Positions 45,217 through 53,973 of a stretch of 64,000 nt of DNA are shown piece by piece (positions within the stretch are counted from its first letter, which is position 1; each line of letters begins with the position of its first letter). The position numbers and the translations under genes are program-made. Source of the stretch: PSRI01 sp041484195. GTDB taxonomy: Bacteria; Bacteroidota; Bacteroidia; Chitinophagales; Chitinophagaceae. The stretch spans positions 6,946 through 70,945 of the forward strand of contig JBGPHC010000022.1 in NCBI GenBank assembly GCA_041484195.1, given 5' to 3'. The notes below the pieces were generated by a model. That model ran no database searches. It saw only the letters and a program-made list of their open reading frames with translations, and was not told the origin of the DNA.

Positions 45217-45929
45217 TTCTGTCGTTCATTCTTGTATTGGGTTTTGTCAACATTTCTTTCGCACAGCTTCGTGAAAGCCTGAATCTGCCCAACCACGACG
45301 ATAAACCCTACTATTTTGGGATCGTTCTGGGATACAATGTTTCCAATTATAATATTTCACATTCACCTTATTTCCTCCAGCAGGACAGCATTTCGTCAAT
45401 TGAAAGTGTGAACAGTGGTCGCATACATCTTGGCATAGTCGCCAATCTCCAGTTGTCTAAGAGATGGGATATTCGTTTTTACCCCCTGAATCTTATTTTC
45501 AGCCAGAAGAAGTTTCAGTATGATCTCAAATATCCCGACCCGGATGACGGAGCCATCCGCAAGACGCAAAGAGTCGAATCCATTGTGATGAGCTGGCCCC
45601 TGCAGGTAAGATTGAAGAGCGACCGGATCAGGAATTTCCGGGTTTACACGCTCGCAGGTCTGAAATTTGACTATGACCTGGCTTCCAATGCGGGAGCCAC
45701 CAATGCCGACAACCTGCTCAAAGTGAAAAAAAGTGATTTCGGCTATGAACTGGGTATCGGATTTCAATTCTTTTATCAATATTTTATCCTCTCGCCTGAA
45801 ATCAAGATCAGTAATGGCCTGGGTAATGTGCTGGTTACAGATCGTACGTTGAAATATTCCAATGTCATTGACAGACTCAATTCCAGGATGATCATGTTTT
45901 CGCTCCATTTTGAAGGAGGAGGCCTCTAG
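45165..45929 (+). CDS. porT: Type IX secretion system protein PorT
   Basis: The product is a 254-residue outer-membrane beta-barrel protein. A basic N-region (MQKFKPGYLRYLLRRK) is followed by a hydrophobic core and cleavage near SFAQ (about 34). The mature part has PYYFGIVLGYNVSNYNI, GIVANLQLSKRWDIRFYPLNLIFSQKKF and a barrel end. The only ATG giving this signal peptide lies inside ubiE, so the two genes overlap by 52 bases in different frames. Gene order ubiE-porT and the sequence pattern support PorT rather than a generic PorT-family protein. Confidence 0.85.
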   Translation: MQKFKPGYLRYLLRRKIILSFILVLGFVNISFAQLRESLNLPNHDDKPYYFGIVLGYNVSNYNISHSPYFLQQDSISSIESVNSGRIHLGIVANLQLSKRWDIRFYPLNLIFSQKKFQYDLKYPDPDDGAIRKTQRVESIVMSWPLQVRLKSDRIRNFRVYTLAGLKFDYDLASNAGATNADNLLKVKKSDFGYELGIGFQFFYQYFILSPEIKISNGLGNVLVTDRTLKYSNVIDRLNSRMIMFSLHFEGGGL

Positions 45930-46072
45930 TGTGGTAGAGCAGGTATTAACAGTGCTTACCAATATCAGGGTTCTCAATAACGGGGAGGGATACTGTCTTA
46001 CGAAAACTTCCTGACGGGGACAATAGAGAAATGGAATCCCTCGTCTTTCTCTTTTTGATTGTGGAATCTTCC

Positions 46073-47734
46073 TTAATAATCATACTCTCTTCTGGATGCG
46101 TTCCATCTGATACCGATCGAAGGAATGGTAGCAGCTGGCTGGCCGCTATATTTTCTGATCATTACCGAAGCCTCGATAAAAAAGTTTTCTTTCCATTCAT
46201 AGGCCAGCCAAACAGAAGCATTTACGCATTTGGCCTCTTTGGCGGATCCGATATGAAATCCGTAATCACCGACTCTGGTAGTGTATGGCAGGAAAATATT
46301 GTTTCCGAAATTTTCTCCCGCGGTGTCAGTGCCCTGGGCATAAGCTATTAGTTTGCCTTCGATCCACCATTTGGGCGCCGGCTGATATCTGGCAATCCCG
46401 ATGAATTCCTTGAAATTCGCTCCTATCGGATGGGCCAACGGCTGGTTATAATGTGTATAGTCTGCCACGGAATCGATGTGCGAATAAGTGAAAGGCCTCA
46501 CCCAGTTTGTCTCAGCCTGCAGGTCAAGGTTCTTCACTCCGAAGGCATCCACATATTTTCCCCCCAGTTGCAGGCCGAATTTATTTCCCCACCAACCATT
46601 TCCCGCGCGCAATTCCGACAATTTGAATTCATCGAGCATCAATTGCCCGTATAACTGGAACCTATGAGCGATATTCGCTTTCAGGTCAATACCCGCCAAT
46701 GCATTATCAGGGCTTCCGGCCTGTTGTTCGGCCGCACGAAGAAAGATAAGGGGATTCAGGTACAGAAAATCAAAATGGTCCTGCCTCCCGAAAACAATGG
46801 CGTCGAATATGCCCACCGTCAACCATTTTGGGGCATTTACGCTCAAATGATGGATAGCCGTATATTTGCGCGGTAACAAATAATCGGATCCATTCTTCTG
46901 GAACTGCGGTGTGAGTTCCATGAACAATACATTATAATTAAGACGCCAGATCTGAGTGTTTATCCTCAGGAAGAGATAGCTGTTGGAATTGTCACTCAGT
47001 ACCAGGCTCCGGTAGCCATTCCCGATAAAATTCTTGTCATATCCAAACTGGAAGTCGAGATATTTAGCCGCGTTGAATGTGAGGTAGCCACGCGCGTCAA
47101 AATAATCAACCCCGGTATTCTTAAAATGCTTGTAAAAGCCCTCTCCGGGCACGGCTTCATATTGATTGATGCGGCTCTGTACGAATTGCGGCGCCCTTTC
47201 CTGGTTGTCGGTCAAATAGGTTTGAAAACCCAGCCTTCTTGCGATCCGACCTCTTATCACCACGCCCCTTGTATTGACAAAGAGCATTGAATTGTAGCCA
47301 TTTTCTTTAGCCGCCCTCAATTGCAACACAGGATTTACGGAGAGATAAAAATCTTTTTGGTCAACTTCTATAAAATTAGGTTTGGTTTTATAAAAAATCC
47401 CCAGAAATGGTTTCTTACTGGCGAAGCCTTCCTTGCTGCCGCTTACCCATTCGGAATTATCCATCAGGGCGTTTTCCATATTGTAGCGGTCAATATCCGA
47501 CCAGGCAATATTTTCATGATTTGAATCCAATGATTGAATCACACCAACCAGTTGCTTGCGGCTAAAGGGCTTGTCAGTCAGGAAATTCAATACAGTGTCT
47601 TTCGATAATTTTATTTCCATCCTGCTCAGCAGGTCATATTCCTTTGATCCCAGTTGCGGATAGGTGGACTGCCCCATGGCAAGAGCAGGGAAAATTAAAA
47701 AAACTGCACTGTAAACTGTTTTTTTAAATTGCAT
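46073..47734 (-). CDS. Outer-membrane beta-barrel protein, Wzi/RemB-like
   Basis: The product is 553 residues from the ATG at 47734 with a signal peptide ending AMGQ (about 1-20). An N-terminal helical part (about 25-110) precedes a large beta-rich domain with aromatic alternating strands: NTRGVVIRGRIARRLGFQTYLTDNQ, DFQFGYDKNFIGNGYRSLVLSD, LYGQLMLDEF. It resembles Wzi-type capsule-attachment barrels and the gliding-associated RemB of flavobacteria. An exact role is not shown. Its start lies only 31 bp from the divergent dihydroorotase start. Confidence 0.72.
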   Translation of the reverse strand: MQFKKTVYSAVFLIFPALAMGQSTYPQLGSKEYDLLSRMEIKLSKDTVLNFLTDKPFSRKQLVGVIQSLDSNHENIAWSDIDRYNMENALMDNSEWVSGSKEGFASKKPFLGIFYKTKPNFIEVDQKDFYLSVNPVLQLRAAKENGYNSMLFVNTRGVVIRGRIARRLGFQTYLTDNQERAPQFVQSRINQYEAVPGEGFYKHFKNTGVDYFDARGYLTFNAAKYLDFQFGYDKNFIGNGYRSLVLSDNSNSYLFLRINTQIWRLNYNVLFMELTPQFQKNGSDYLLPRKYTAIHHLSVNAPKWLTVGIFDAIVFGRQDHFDFLYLNPLIFLRAAEQQAGSPDNALAGIDLKANIAHRFQLYGQLMLDEFKLSELRAGNGWWGNKFGLQLGGKYVDAFGVKNLDLQAETNWVRPFTYSHIDSVADYTHYNQPLAHPIGANFKEFIGIARYQPAPKWWIEGKLIAYAQGTDTAGENFGNNIFLPYTTRVGDYGFHIGSAKEAKCVNASVWLAYEWKENFFIEASVMIRKYSGQPAATIPSIGIRWNASRREYDY

Positions 47735-47765
47735 CGTCAATTCAGGTTCGGTTTAATAATGCTAC

Positions 47766-49127
47766 ATGCAAAACTATCTACTCAGGAACATAAACATTGT
47801 TAACGAAGGTAAAACGTTTGTATCGGATGTTTTATTGAAACATGGAAGGATCGAGAAGATCGCTCCATCCATCAAATCTCCTTTTCTGGCGGAGGAGATA
47901 GACGGCAAAGCTAAATACCTGCTTCCGGGTGCCATTGATGACCAGGTGCATTTCAGAGAACCTGGGCTCACGCATAAGGGTACCATATATTCAGAATCCA
48001 GGGCTGCTGTGGCTGGAGGAGTTACTTCCTATATGGAAATGCCCAATACCGTACCCAATGCATTGACCCTTGATTTGCTGGAAGACAAATACCAGATCGC
48101 TGCACACTCTTCTTTAGCCAACTATTCATTTTTCATGGGAACCTCCAATGAAAATGCGGACGAAGCATTGAAAGTGAACAAGCATAAGCAGGATATTTGT
48201 GGCATCAAGATCTTTATGGGTTCCAGTACCGGAAACATGCTTGTGGATAATTTTCTCACCCTCGACAAATTGTTCCGGGAATCCGAACTGTTAATAGCCA
48301 CCCATTGCGAAGACGAAAAAATGATCAGGGCCAATTATGAAAGGCTCAAGCGCGTGAAAAAAGTGCTTGGTCCTGCCGACCATCCGATCATCAGGAATGA
48401 AGAAGTTTGTTTTGAATCTTCGTTTACCGCAATACAATTCGCCCAAAAATACAATAGTCGTTTGCATATCCTTCACGTCTCCACCGCCAGGGAATTGCAG
48501 CTATTCTCCAACATGCTCCCCCTGAAGGATAAACGCATTACTGCCGAGGCATGTGTGCACCATCTTCATTTCACGGCGAATGACTACGCGGAATTCGGGT
48601 ATCTGATCAAGTGCAATCCGGCCATCAAGGAAGCTCATAACCGGGAAGCTTTGTGGGAAGGACTGCTGGATGACCGGCTGGACCTGATCGCCACCGACCA
48701 TGCACCACATCTGCTGTCAGAAAAGCAGCCGCCCTATGAACAGGCGCATTCAGGATTACCCCTGGTGCAACATTCACTCTTGTTGATGTTATATTATTAT
48801 AAGCAGGGTAAAATAAGCCTCGAAAAAATTGTGGAGAAAATGAGCCATGCAGTGGCAATCTGTTTTGGGATAAGGGACCGGGGATTCATCCGTGAAGGTT
48901 ATATGGCCGACCTTGTGATCGTTGATATGGATCGTGACTCGGTGGTGGAAAAAGAGAATATTTTCTATAAATGTGGCTGGAGCCCGCTGGAAAGATTTCG
49001 TCTCCCTGCCGCGGTGACCCATACTTTTGTCAATGGCTGTCTGGTGTACCGGAATCCTGGCGGGGAATATGGAATAGGACAATGGGATGAATCTTCCAAG
49101 GGTCAAAGATTGTCTTTTGATCGCTAG
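47766..49127 (+). CDS. pyrC: Dihydroorotase (Bacteroidota-type PyrC)
   Basis: The 453-residue amidohydrolase of pyrimidine synthesis (carbamoyl-aspartate to dihydroorotate) has the family REPG motif in IDDQVHFREPG (about 57-67). Here the first His of the usual HxH metal pair is Gln, while later ligands are present: His in ATHCEDE, His in LHILHVSTARE and Asp in LIATDHAPH. I recall the same DQVHFREPG form in other Bacteroidota dihydroorotases, so it is probably a lineage feature with a changed metal site, not a defect. It is followed 37 bp later by the MutS-like gene. Confidence 0.87.
   Translation: MQNYLLRNINIVNEGKTFVSDVLLKHGRIEKIAPSIKSPFLAEEIDGKAKYLLPGAIDDQVHFREPGLTHKGTIYSESRAAVAGGVTSYMEMPNTVPNALTLDLLEDKYQIAAHSSLANYSFFMGTSNENADEALKVNKHKQDICGIKIFMGSSTGNMLVDNFLTLDKLFRESELLIATHCEDEKMIRANYERLKRVKKVLGPADHPIIRNEEVCFESSFTAIQFAQKYNSRLHILHVSTARELQLFSNMLPLKDKRITAEACVHHLHFTANDYAEFGYLIKCNPAIKEAHNREALWEGLLDDRLDLIATDHAPHLLSEKQPPYEQAHSGLPLVQHSLLLMLYYYKQGKISLEKIVEKMSHAVAICFGIRDRGFIREGYMADLVIVDMDRDSVVEKENIFYKCGWSPLERFRLPAAVTHTFVNGCLVYRNPGGEYGIGQWDESSKGQRLSFDR
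47769..47776 (-). promoter_or_regulatory. -7 box for the Wzi/RemB-like gene, inside pyrC
   Basis: The minus strand reads TAGTTTTG, fitting TAnnTTTG, 34 nt before the ATG of the leftward gene. It overlaps codons 2-4 of pyrC. With only 31 bp between the two start codons, at least one promoter must sit inside the other gene, and this is the best candidate. Confidence 0.4.
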
Positions 49128-49164
49128 ACAAACTCCATTTTTAAAGTAAAATCTTTCATGTCTC

Positions 49165-50481
49165 ATGGACCTGGATAAGACTACATACGAAGACCTCTCT
49201 ATTTTTAACCATGAAGAAGAATATTCCGTATTTCATCAATTGGATTTCACCACTACAGCCGGTGGAAAGGATTGGCTGAAATATTTGCTCAGCGATCCAT
49301 CCTCCGACCTGAAAAAGATAGTATCCGCCCAGCAGATCATCTGCCTCATCAGATCCAGGCTGAATGAATGGCCTTCGGGAATTACCAATGGTACACTTAT
49401 GGTAATGGCCAGATATTATGATACGGCCCTGGACCGCATTCCCATGTCGAATGACCTGGTCAATACCTGGCTCTACAAAGTGATACACAGCGTGGACTAT
49501 GGCCTCATCAAATATTCCATGCTACATTTCCGCGATTTCATCGTAGGCATGGACCAGCTTGTAAAGATCTTTGATGATCCATCGGCACCCGCGCGCCTGC
49601 AATTGATAACCTCCCGGATCAAGTCCCTGCTGCAACACCGCCAGTTGCAGGAAATGATTGCGGTTTCTTCGAATCATGTTTTCAGTACTCGCGATAATTT
49701 GTCTTACGGTTTCTTTTTCAGGGAAGGGTTCAAGGACAAGTTGTTCGAGATGATTGACATGTACTGCCAGTTGGATGCCTGGTATTCCATGGCCAGGGCT
49801 GTAGAAGCACATGATTTAAGTTTCCCCGAATTTATTGATTCAAATGAACCGTACGTGAAAGCCAATGGGCTGTTTCATATTTTATTGCCGGAACCGGTGG
49901 CTTATAATGTGGAACTATCTCCCAAAAGCAATTTTCTTTTTCTCACAGGAGCGAATATGGCGGGTAAGAGCACTTTCATAAAATCGGTGGGCGTGGCTGT
50001 CTATCTCGCGCACGTGGGAATGGGTGTTCCCGCGAAGCAAATGCAGCTATCCATATTTGACGGCATCCTGAGTAATATCAATGTAGTGGATAATATCGCC
50101 AAAGGAGAAAGTTATTTTTATAACGAAGTGCAGCGCGTCAAAAACACCATTCTCAAGATCACCGATGGAAGGAAATGGCTTGTGCTTATTGACGAATTGT
50201 TCAAAGGCACCAATGTGCAGGATGCCATGAAATGCTCTTTGGTGGTGATTCGCGGATTGATAAGGATCAGGAATTCGTTGTTCATACTTTCCACCCACCT
50301 GTATGAAATAGGGGAAGACCTGAAAGCCTATCCCAATATTTCTTTCAAATATTTCGAGACTTCCGTGAATGACGAGAAGCTTACATTCAGCTACCAGTTG
50401 AAAGACGGGATCAGCAACGACCGCCTGGGATATTTTATCCTTAAGAGCGAGAACGTGGTGGAAATGCTTGAAAGGATTTGA
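49165..50481 (+). CDS. Stand-alone MutS-like ATPase (DNA mismatch-repair MutS family, no mismatch-binding domain)
   Basis: The 438-residue product has helical lever/core domains in the first ~240 residues, then the MutS ATPase: Walker A GANMAGKST (about 262-270), signature GESYFYNEVQR, Walker B LVLIDELFKGTN and STHLYE switch. The N-terminal mismatch-recognition and connector domains of MutS1 are absent. Such short MutS relatives are common in Bacteroidota and their substrates are unknown; recombination or branched-DNA handling is a guess. It is between pyrC and the DUF3179 gene, all on one strand. Confidence 0.87.
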   Translation: MDLDKTTYEDLSIFNHEEEYSVFHQLDFTTTAGGKDWLKYLLSDPSSDLKKIVSAQQIICLIRSRLNEWPSGITNGTLMVMARYYDTALDRIPMSNDLVNTWLYKVIHSVDYGLIKYSMLHFRDFIVGMDQLVKIFDDPSAPARLQLITSRIKSLLQHRQLQEMIAVSSNHVFSTRDNLSYGFFFREGFKDKLFEMIDMYCQLDAWYSMARAVEAHDLSFPEFIDSNEPYVKANGLFHILLPEPVAYNVELSPKSNFLFLTGANMAGKSTFIKSVGVAVYLAHVGMGVPAKQMQLSIFDGILSNINVVDNIAKGESYFYNEVQRVKNTILKITDGRKWLVLIDELFKGTNVQDAMKCSLVVIRGLIRIRNSLFILSTHLYEIGEDLKAYPNISFKYFETSVNDEKLTFSYQLKDGISNDRLGYFILKSENVVEMLERI

Positions 50482-50518
50482 ACCTTGAATTCTAGTTACC
50501 TTCACACAAATTTCGAAC

Positions 50519-51718
50519 ATGGGTAAGAGATTATTACTGATCGTGGGAATTCTTTTCTTATTTGCTTTGGAAATATCGAAAGTGTATTTCATCATGCCTT
50601 TTCCGGGAAGCCAGCATGGGAACACCCTCCATTTTGCCTTTTTCATCGATAGAAACAGCTGGTGGCTCAGATCCCTGGGTCTCCTCATGGTCTCTTACCC
50701 GCTATTCCTGATCTTTGCCCAGGGTAAAACCTGGTCTAAATGGCTTATGCTTCTCACCTTGGCCTTATATGGAGGAATTTTTTACCTGGTCAATTACAAA
50801 TTCCTGGCCGACAAGATGTTTTACCAACCCAGGCAGAAGATGCTGGCGGATGCTTCCCGCAATAGGATACCCCTGGATCAACTCGTGCTGGGAGTGACCA
50901 TTAATGGACAAGCAAAAGCATATCCTATCGAAGTGATCGGTTATCATCACCAGGTACGCGATACCGTAGGTAGAGAACCCATTATGGTTACTTACTGCAC
51001 CGTATGCAGGACCGGCCGTGTATTCAGTCCATACGTGAAAGGGCACTATCAAAATTTCAGGCTGGTGGGCATGGATCATTTCAATGCGATGTTTGAGGAT
51101 GGAAGCACCGGGTCCTGGTGGCAGCAGGAGACAGGAGTGGCGCTCACAGGTCCGTTGAAAGGAAGCCAGCTCAGGGAATGGCCTTCAGAGCAAATGCGTT
51201 TGAATGTCTGGATCAGAAAGCATCCAACAACACTCGTACTCCAACCAGACACTAATTTCAATAAAGCCTATGAAGACCTCAGGAATTATGATATTGGCAC
51301 CATTAAGAGCGGTCTTGAAAAAAGGGACAGCGCTTCCTGGAAAAGCAAATCCTGGGTAGTGGGACTGCAGGTAAACGGACAGGCGAAAGCATACGATTGG
51401 AACGATCTCATTCGTTTCAGGCTGATTAATGATAGCATATCCTCCGTTCCCCTGCTCCTGGTTGTTGAAGCCGACAGTGCTTCTTTTCATGTTTGGAATG
51501 CTGAATTGAACGGGAAACACCTACATTTTTACCTTGATATGGCCGCAGGCTTATTGAAGGATGACGATACCAAATCCACTTGGAATTTTGACGGAATTTG
51601 TTTGGAAGGCCCCTTGAAAGGCAGTTCCCTTACAAACTGGCAGGCTTATCAGGAATTTTGGCATTCCTGGAAGCATTTTCATCCCAACACGACAATTTTT
51701 TCAATGAAAAATGACTAG
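50519..51718 (+). CDS. DUF3179 domain-containing membrane protein
   Basis: The 399-residue product has three hydrophobic segments in the first ~100 residues (about 5-22, 42-62, 70-88), then a large domain with LGVTINGQAKAYPIEVIGYHHQVRD and TYCTVCRTGRVFSP, the conserved Cys-x2-Cys of DUF3179, and a second GLQVNGQAKAYDW repeat. The biochemical role of DUF3179 is unknown. The Cys pair hints at metal or redox function. Its last 8 bases overlap the nitrilase-fold gene, so translation is coupled and the products may work together. Confidence 0.85.
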   Translation: MGKRLLLIVGILFLFALEISKVYFIMPFPGSQHGNTLHFAFFIDRNSWWLRSLGLLMVSYPLFLIFAQGKTWSKWLMLLTLALYGGIFYLVNYKFLADKMFYQPRQKMLADASRNRIPLDQLVLGVTINGQAKAYPIEVIGYHHQVRDTVGREPIMVTYCTVCRTGRVFSPYVKGHYQNFRLVGMDHFNAMFEDGSTGSWWQQETGVALTGPLKGSQLREWPSEQMRLNVWIRKHPTTLVLQPDTNFNKAYEDLRNYDIGTIKSGLEKRDSASWKSKSWVVGLQVNGQAKAYDWNDLIRFRLINDSISSVPLLLVVEADSASFHVWNAELNGKHLHFYLDMAAGLLKDDDTKSTWNFDGICLEGPLKGSSLTNWQAYQEFWHSWKHFHPNTTIFSMKND

Positions 51719-52901
51719 GAAAATCATTAGTCCGGCCAAAAAGCATTTGATCCTGACTGTTACTATCATCGCGGTTATCCTGATTGCTTATAATATTTGG
51801 GCGGAGTTGTACCGGGCCCGGGAGAAGAAAACCGGATGGGTACGCGATCCCGTTATGCAGGTGAGGTTTGAAGAGATAAATATCGGCCACGATTCAGGAA
51901 AGGGAAACCTGGTAGGTATTCAACCCTTTCTGGTACCCCAATATTACAGTACGGCAATTAATTTCAGGGTTAGCCTGCTTTTCTATCTAAATCAATTGAA
52001 GCGGGATGGCCTCCTCAATTCCGGCACTATCGTGATTTTTCCGGAGCATATAGGATCCGGGCTGGTTGCCCTAAATGAAAAGGAATCCGTGTACGATGAA
52101 CCTGATACCAGGAGCGCGGTAATCAACATGATAAGGAGTAATATTTTCAAATTTTCTTACCGGTATATGAGGGCGCCAGACGGAGTTGACAAGGTAGGCC
52201 ATGCATTGTTTACAATGAAAGGGAAACATATGGCCGAAGTCTATCAGCAGACCTTTTCAGCACTAGCGAAAGAATTTGACATAACTATTGTCGCCGGTTC
52301 CATTATCCTTCCTGACCCTTCCATTGATTCTTTAGGCAGACTCCGTGCAGGTAAGGGACTTCTATATAATGTCTCGGTAGTATTTGGAAAAAGCGGAGCC
52401 GTTATGCCACCAATTGTGAAGAATATCTTTCCTGCCGGTTTTGGAAAAGGCTTCATAAGCGCCGGTAGATTGAACGAAGAGACGCCTGTATTCAATACCA
52501 GTGCAGGAAAAATAGGAGTATTGATTGCTGCCGACAGTTGGTATCCTGACCCATACAGTTCTTTGGACAAAAAGGCTGATTTGTTGGCCGTACCTTCTCT
52601 GGGAGGAATAGACAGTTCCTGGCGCCGGCCCTGGCTGGCATACCAAGGTTATTCCTTACCCAGGGACTTTGACAGCGCCGAGCTGGGAAAAATTTCGACG
52701 GAATCCATCTGGACAAAATATGGCATGGGCTCAAGGGCGCCGAAAGCAGGTATCCATTACGGTATGAATGTTTTCTTCACGGGAAATATGTGGGATTTGC
52801 ATGCTGAAGGAAGGGTCGTTGTCTTACAGAAGGATTCATTGCAGGTGCTGGCGCCCGCAATAGAAAGAGGAAGGATTGTAAATCTTTGGCTGAACAGATG
52901 A
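51711..52901 (+). CDS. Membrane-anchored nitrilase-superfamily (carbon-nitrogen hydrolase) protein lacking the catalytic Cys
   Basis: The 396-residue product has one N-terminal transmembrane helix (about 9-28), placing the rest outside the inner membrane. The nitrilase alpha-beta-beta-alpha sandwich shows the catalytic Glu in IVIFPEH and a candidate Lys in PPIVKNIFPAG. Where the nucleophile Cys is expected (consensus ICxD), this protein has IAAD in GVLIAADSWYPD. Bases 52522-52536 clearly encode Leu-Ile-Ala-Ala-Asp. It is probably not an amidase in the usual sense; it may bind a ligand or use another residue. It is coupled to the DUF3179 gene by an 8-bp overlap. Confidence 0.8.
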   Translation: MTRKIISPAKKHLILTVTIIAVILIAYNIWAELYRAREKKTGWVRDPVMQVRFEEINIGHDSGKGNLVGIQPFLVPQYYSTAINFRVSLLFYLNQLKRDGLLNSGTIVIFPEHIGSGLVALNEKESVYDEPDTRSAVINMIRSNIFKFSYRYMRAPDGVDKVGHALFTMKGKHMAEVYQQTFSALAKEFDITIVAGSIILPDPSIDSLGRLRAGKGLLYNVSVVFGKSGAVMPPIVKNIFPAGFGKGFISAGRLNEETPVFNTSAGKIGVLIAADSWYPDPYSSLDKKADLLAVPSLGGIDSSWRRPWLAYQGYSLPRDFDSAELGKISTESIWTKYGMGSRAPKAGIHYGMNVFFTGNMWDLHAEGRVVVLQKDSLQVLAPAIERGRIVNLWLNR

Positions 52902-52921
52902 ATCGCGGTTATCCGGCCATG

Positions 52922-53932
52922 TTAAAATTTGGGACATTTCAGCTTCTTCCTGTTTGGATCGGATGGCTTGTGCACATAGATCAGGGAGATCTCGTTTCCG
53001 CCGCGGCTGTTCGAAGCCGTATTGAGCGAAGAATTATTCACATCGTAGCTATAGCCGATCCTCAGGCCTGTAAATTCCAGCCCCACATATGGTATGAAGG
53101 CATCTCCAAACCGGTACCAAATGCCGGTATACAGGCTGGTGGGATTATCTTCATCTTCATTCAGGTTGAATGCCACGGCACCACCCAAAACGGTTTCGGT
53201 GGCGCCTGCCTGCCGCTGGTAAATAAAGCTGCCGTGAAATGTCTTGCTCTGGTCAATGGGTACGTAACCCCCGCCGTGAATGGTGAGCCTGGGGTTCAAC
53301 AAAAAATTTCCGCCCTGGAAGGATTCTTTGGGCCTGTTTAGGTGATACATGGATGCGCCCAGGTAATAGCTATTGAAACCATTGGTACTACCGGTATATA
53401 AGACGCCGGTATTGAAATCAAGATAATTCACCGCTACCACATTATTATTGAAGACCTCCTGGGTAACACCCGTAAATCCAAGGGCCGTGAGCTGGTCTTC
53501 AAATGTGGCTTTAGTGACATCGAGCCGCTTATTGGCATAGGTTCCCTGAAAAGCCACGGCCAATTGCTGAAGGCCGTCTTCGTCGAGGCTCTTGTGGTAG
53601 GCAGTGGATATGGAGATGAAATTATTGTTCAGGATCTTATTGCCGCTCTGATCATTCAGAGCCATGATCCCCACACCCCAGGTATCAAATTCAGGGATAT
53701 GCCGGGCCAGAATGGGGAAATCAATTGATGCAGTTGCTGTAGTGTAGGCGTTATTGATAGTAGGCCATTGATTGCGGTAATTGCCTGCAGCCCGGAAATC
53801 TCCATCAAATTTGCCTGTATAGGCGGGGTTCAATGTCAGGGGCGAGGAGAAAAACTGGGAAAAATGAGGATCCTGCGCCTGAGAATTGACATATGCTAAT
53901 GCGGCTACCAAGAGTGTAAGGCCCTTTTTCAT
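52922..53932 (-). CDS. PorP/SprF family type IX secretion outer-membrane protein
   Basis: The product is 336 residues from the ATG at 53932, giving the signal peptide MKKGLTLLVAALAYVNSQAQ. The mature start DPHFSQFFSSPLTLNPAYTG is the PorP/SprF signature, followed by a barrel. PorP is part of the type IX machinery, and SprF paralogues handle large adhesins such as SprB. No adhesin gene is adjacent, so this may be a general or orphan copy. An upstream in-frame ATG at 53977 overlaps the upp stop (ATGA), so a longer form coupled to upp is possible. Confidence 0.9.
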   Translation of the reverse strand: MKKGLTLLVAALAYVNSQAQDPHFSQFFSSPLTLNPAYTGKFDGDFRAAGNYRNQWPTINNAYTTATASIDFPILARHIPEFDTWGVGIMALNDQSGNKILNNNFISISTAYHKSLDEDGLQQLAVAFQGTYANKRLDVTKATFEDQLTALGFTGVTQEVFNNNVVAVNYLDFNTGVLYTGSTNGFNSYYLGASMYHLNRPKESFQGGNFLLNPRLTIHGGGYVPIDQSKTFHGSFIYQRQAGATETVLGGAVAFNLNEDEDNPTSLYTGIWYRFGDAFIPYVGLEFTGLRIGYSYDVNNSSLNTASNSRGGNEISLIYVHKPSDPNRKKLKCPKF

Positions 53933-53973
53933 CTGAAGCACGGTTAAGTTCACCAAGTTAGGAATTTTTGCTG

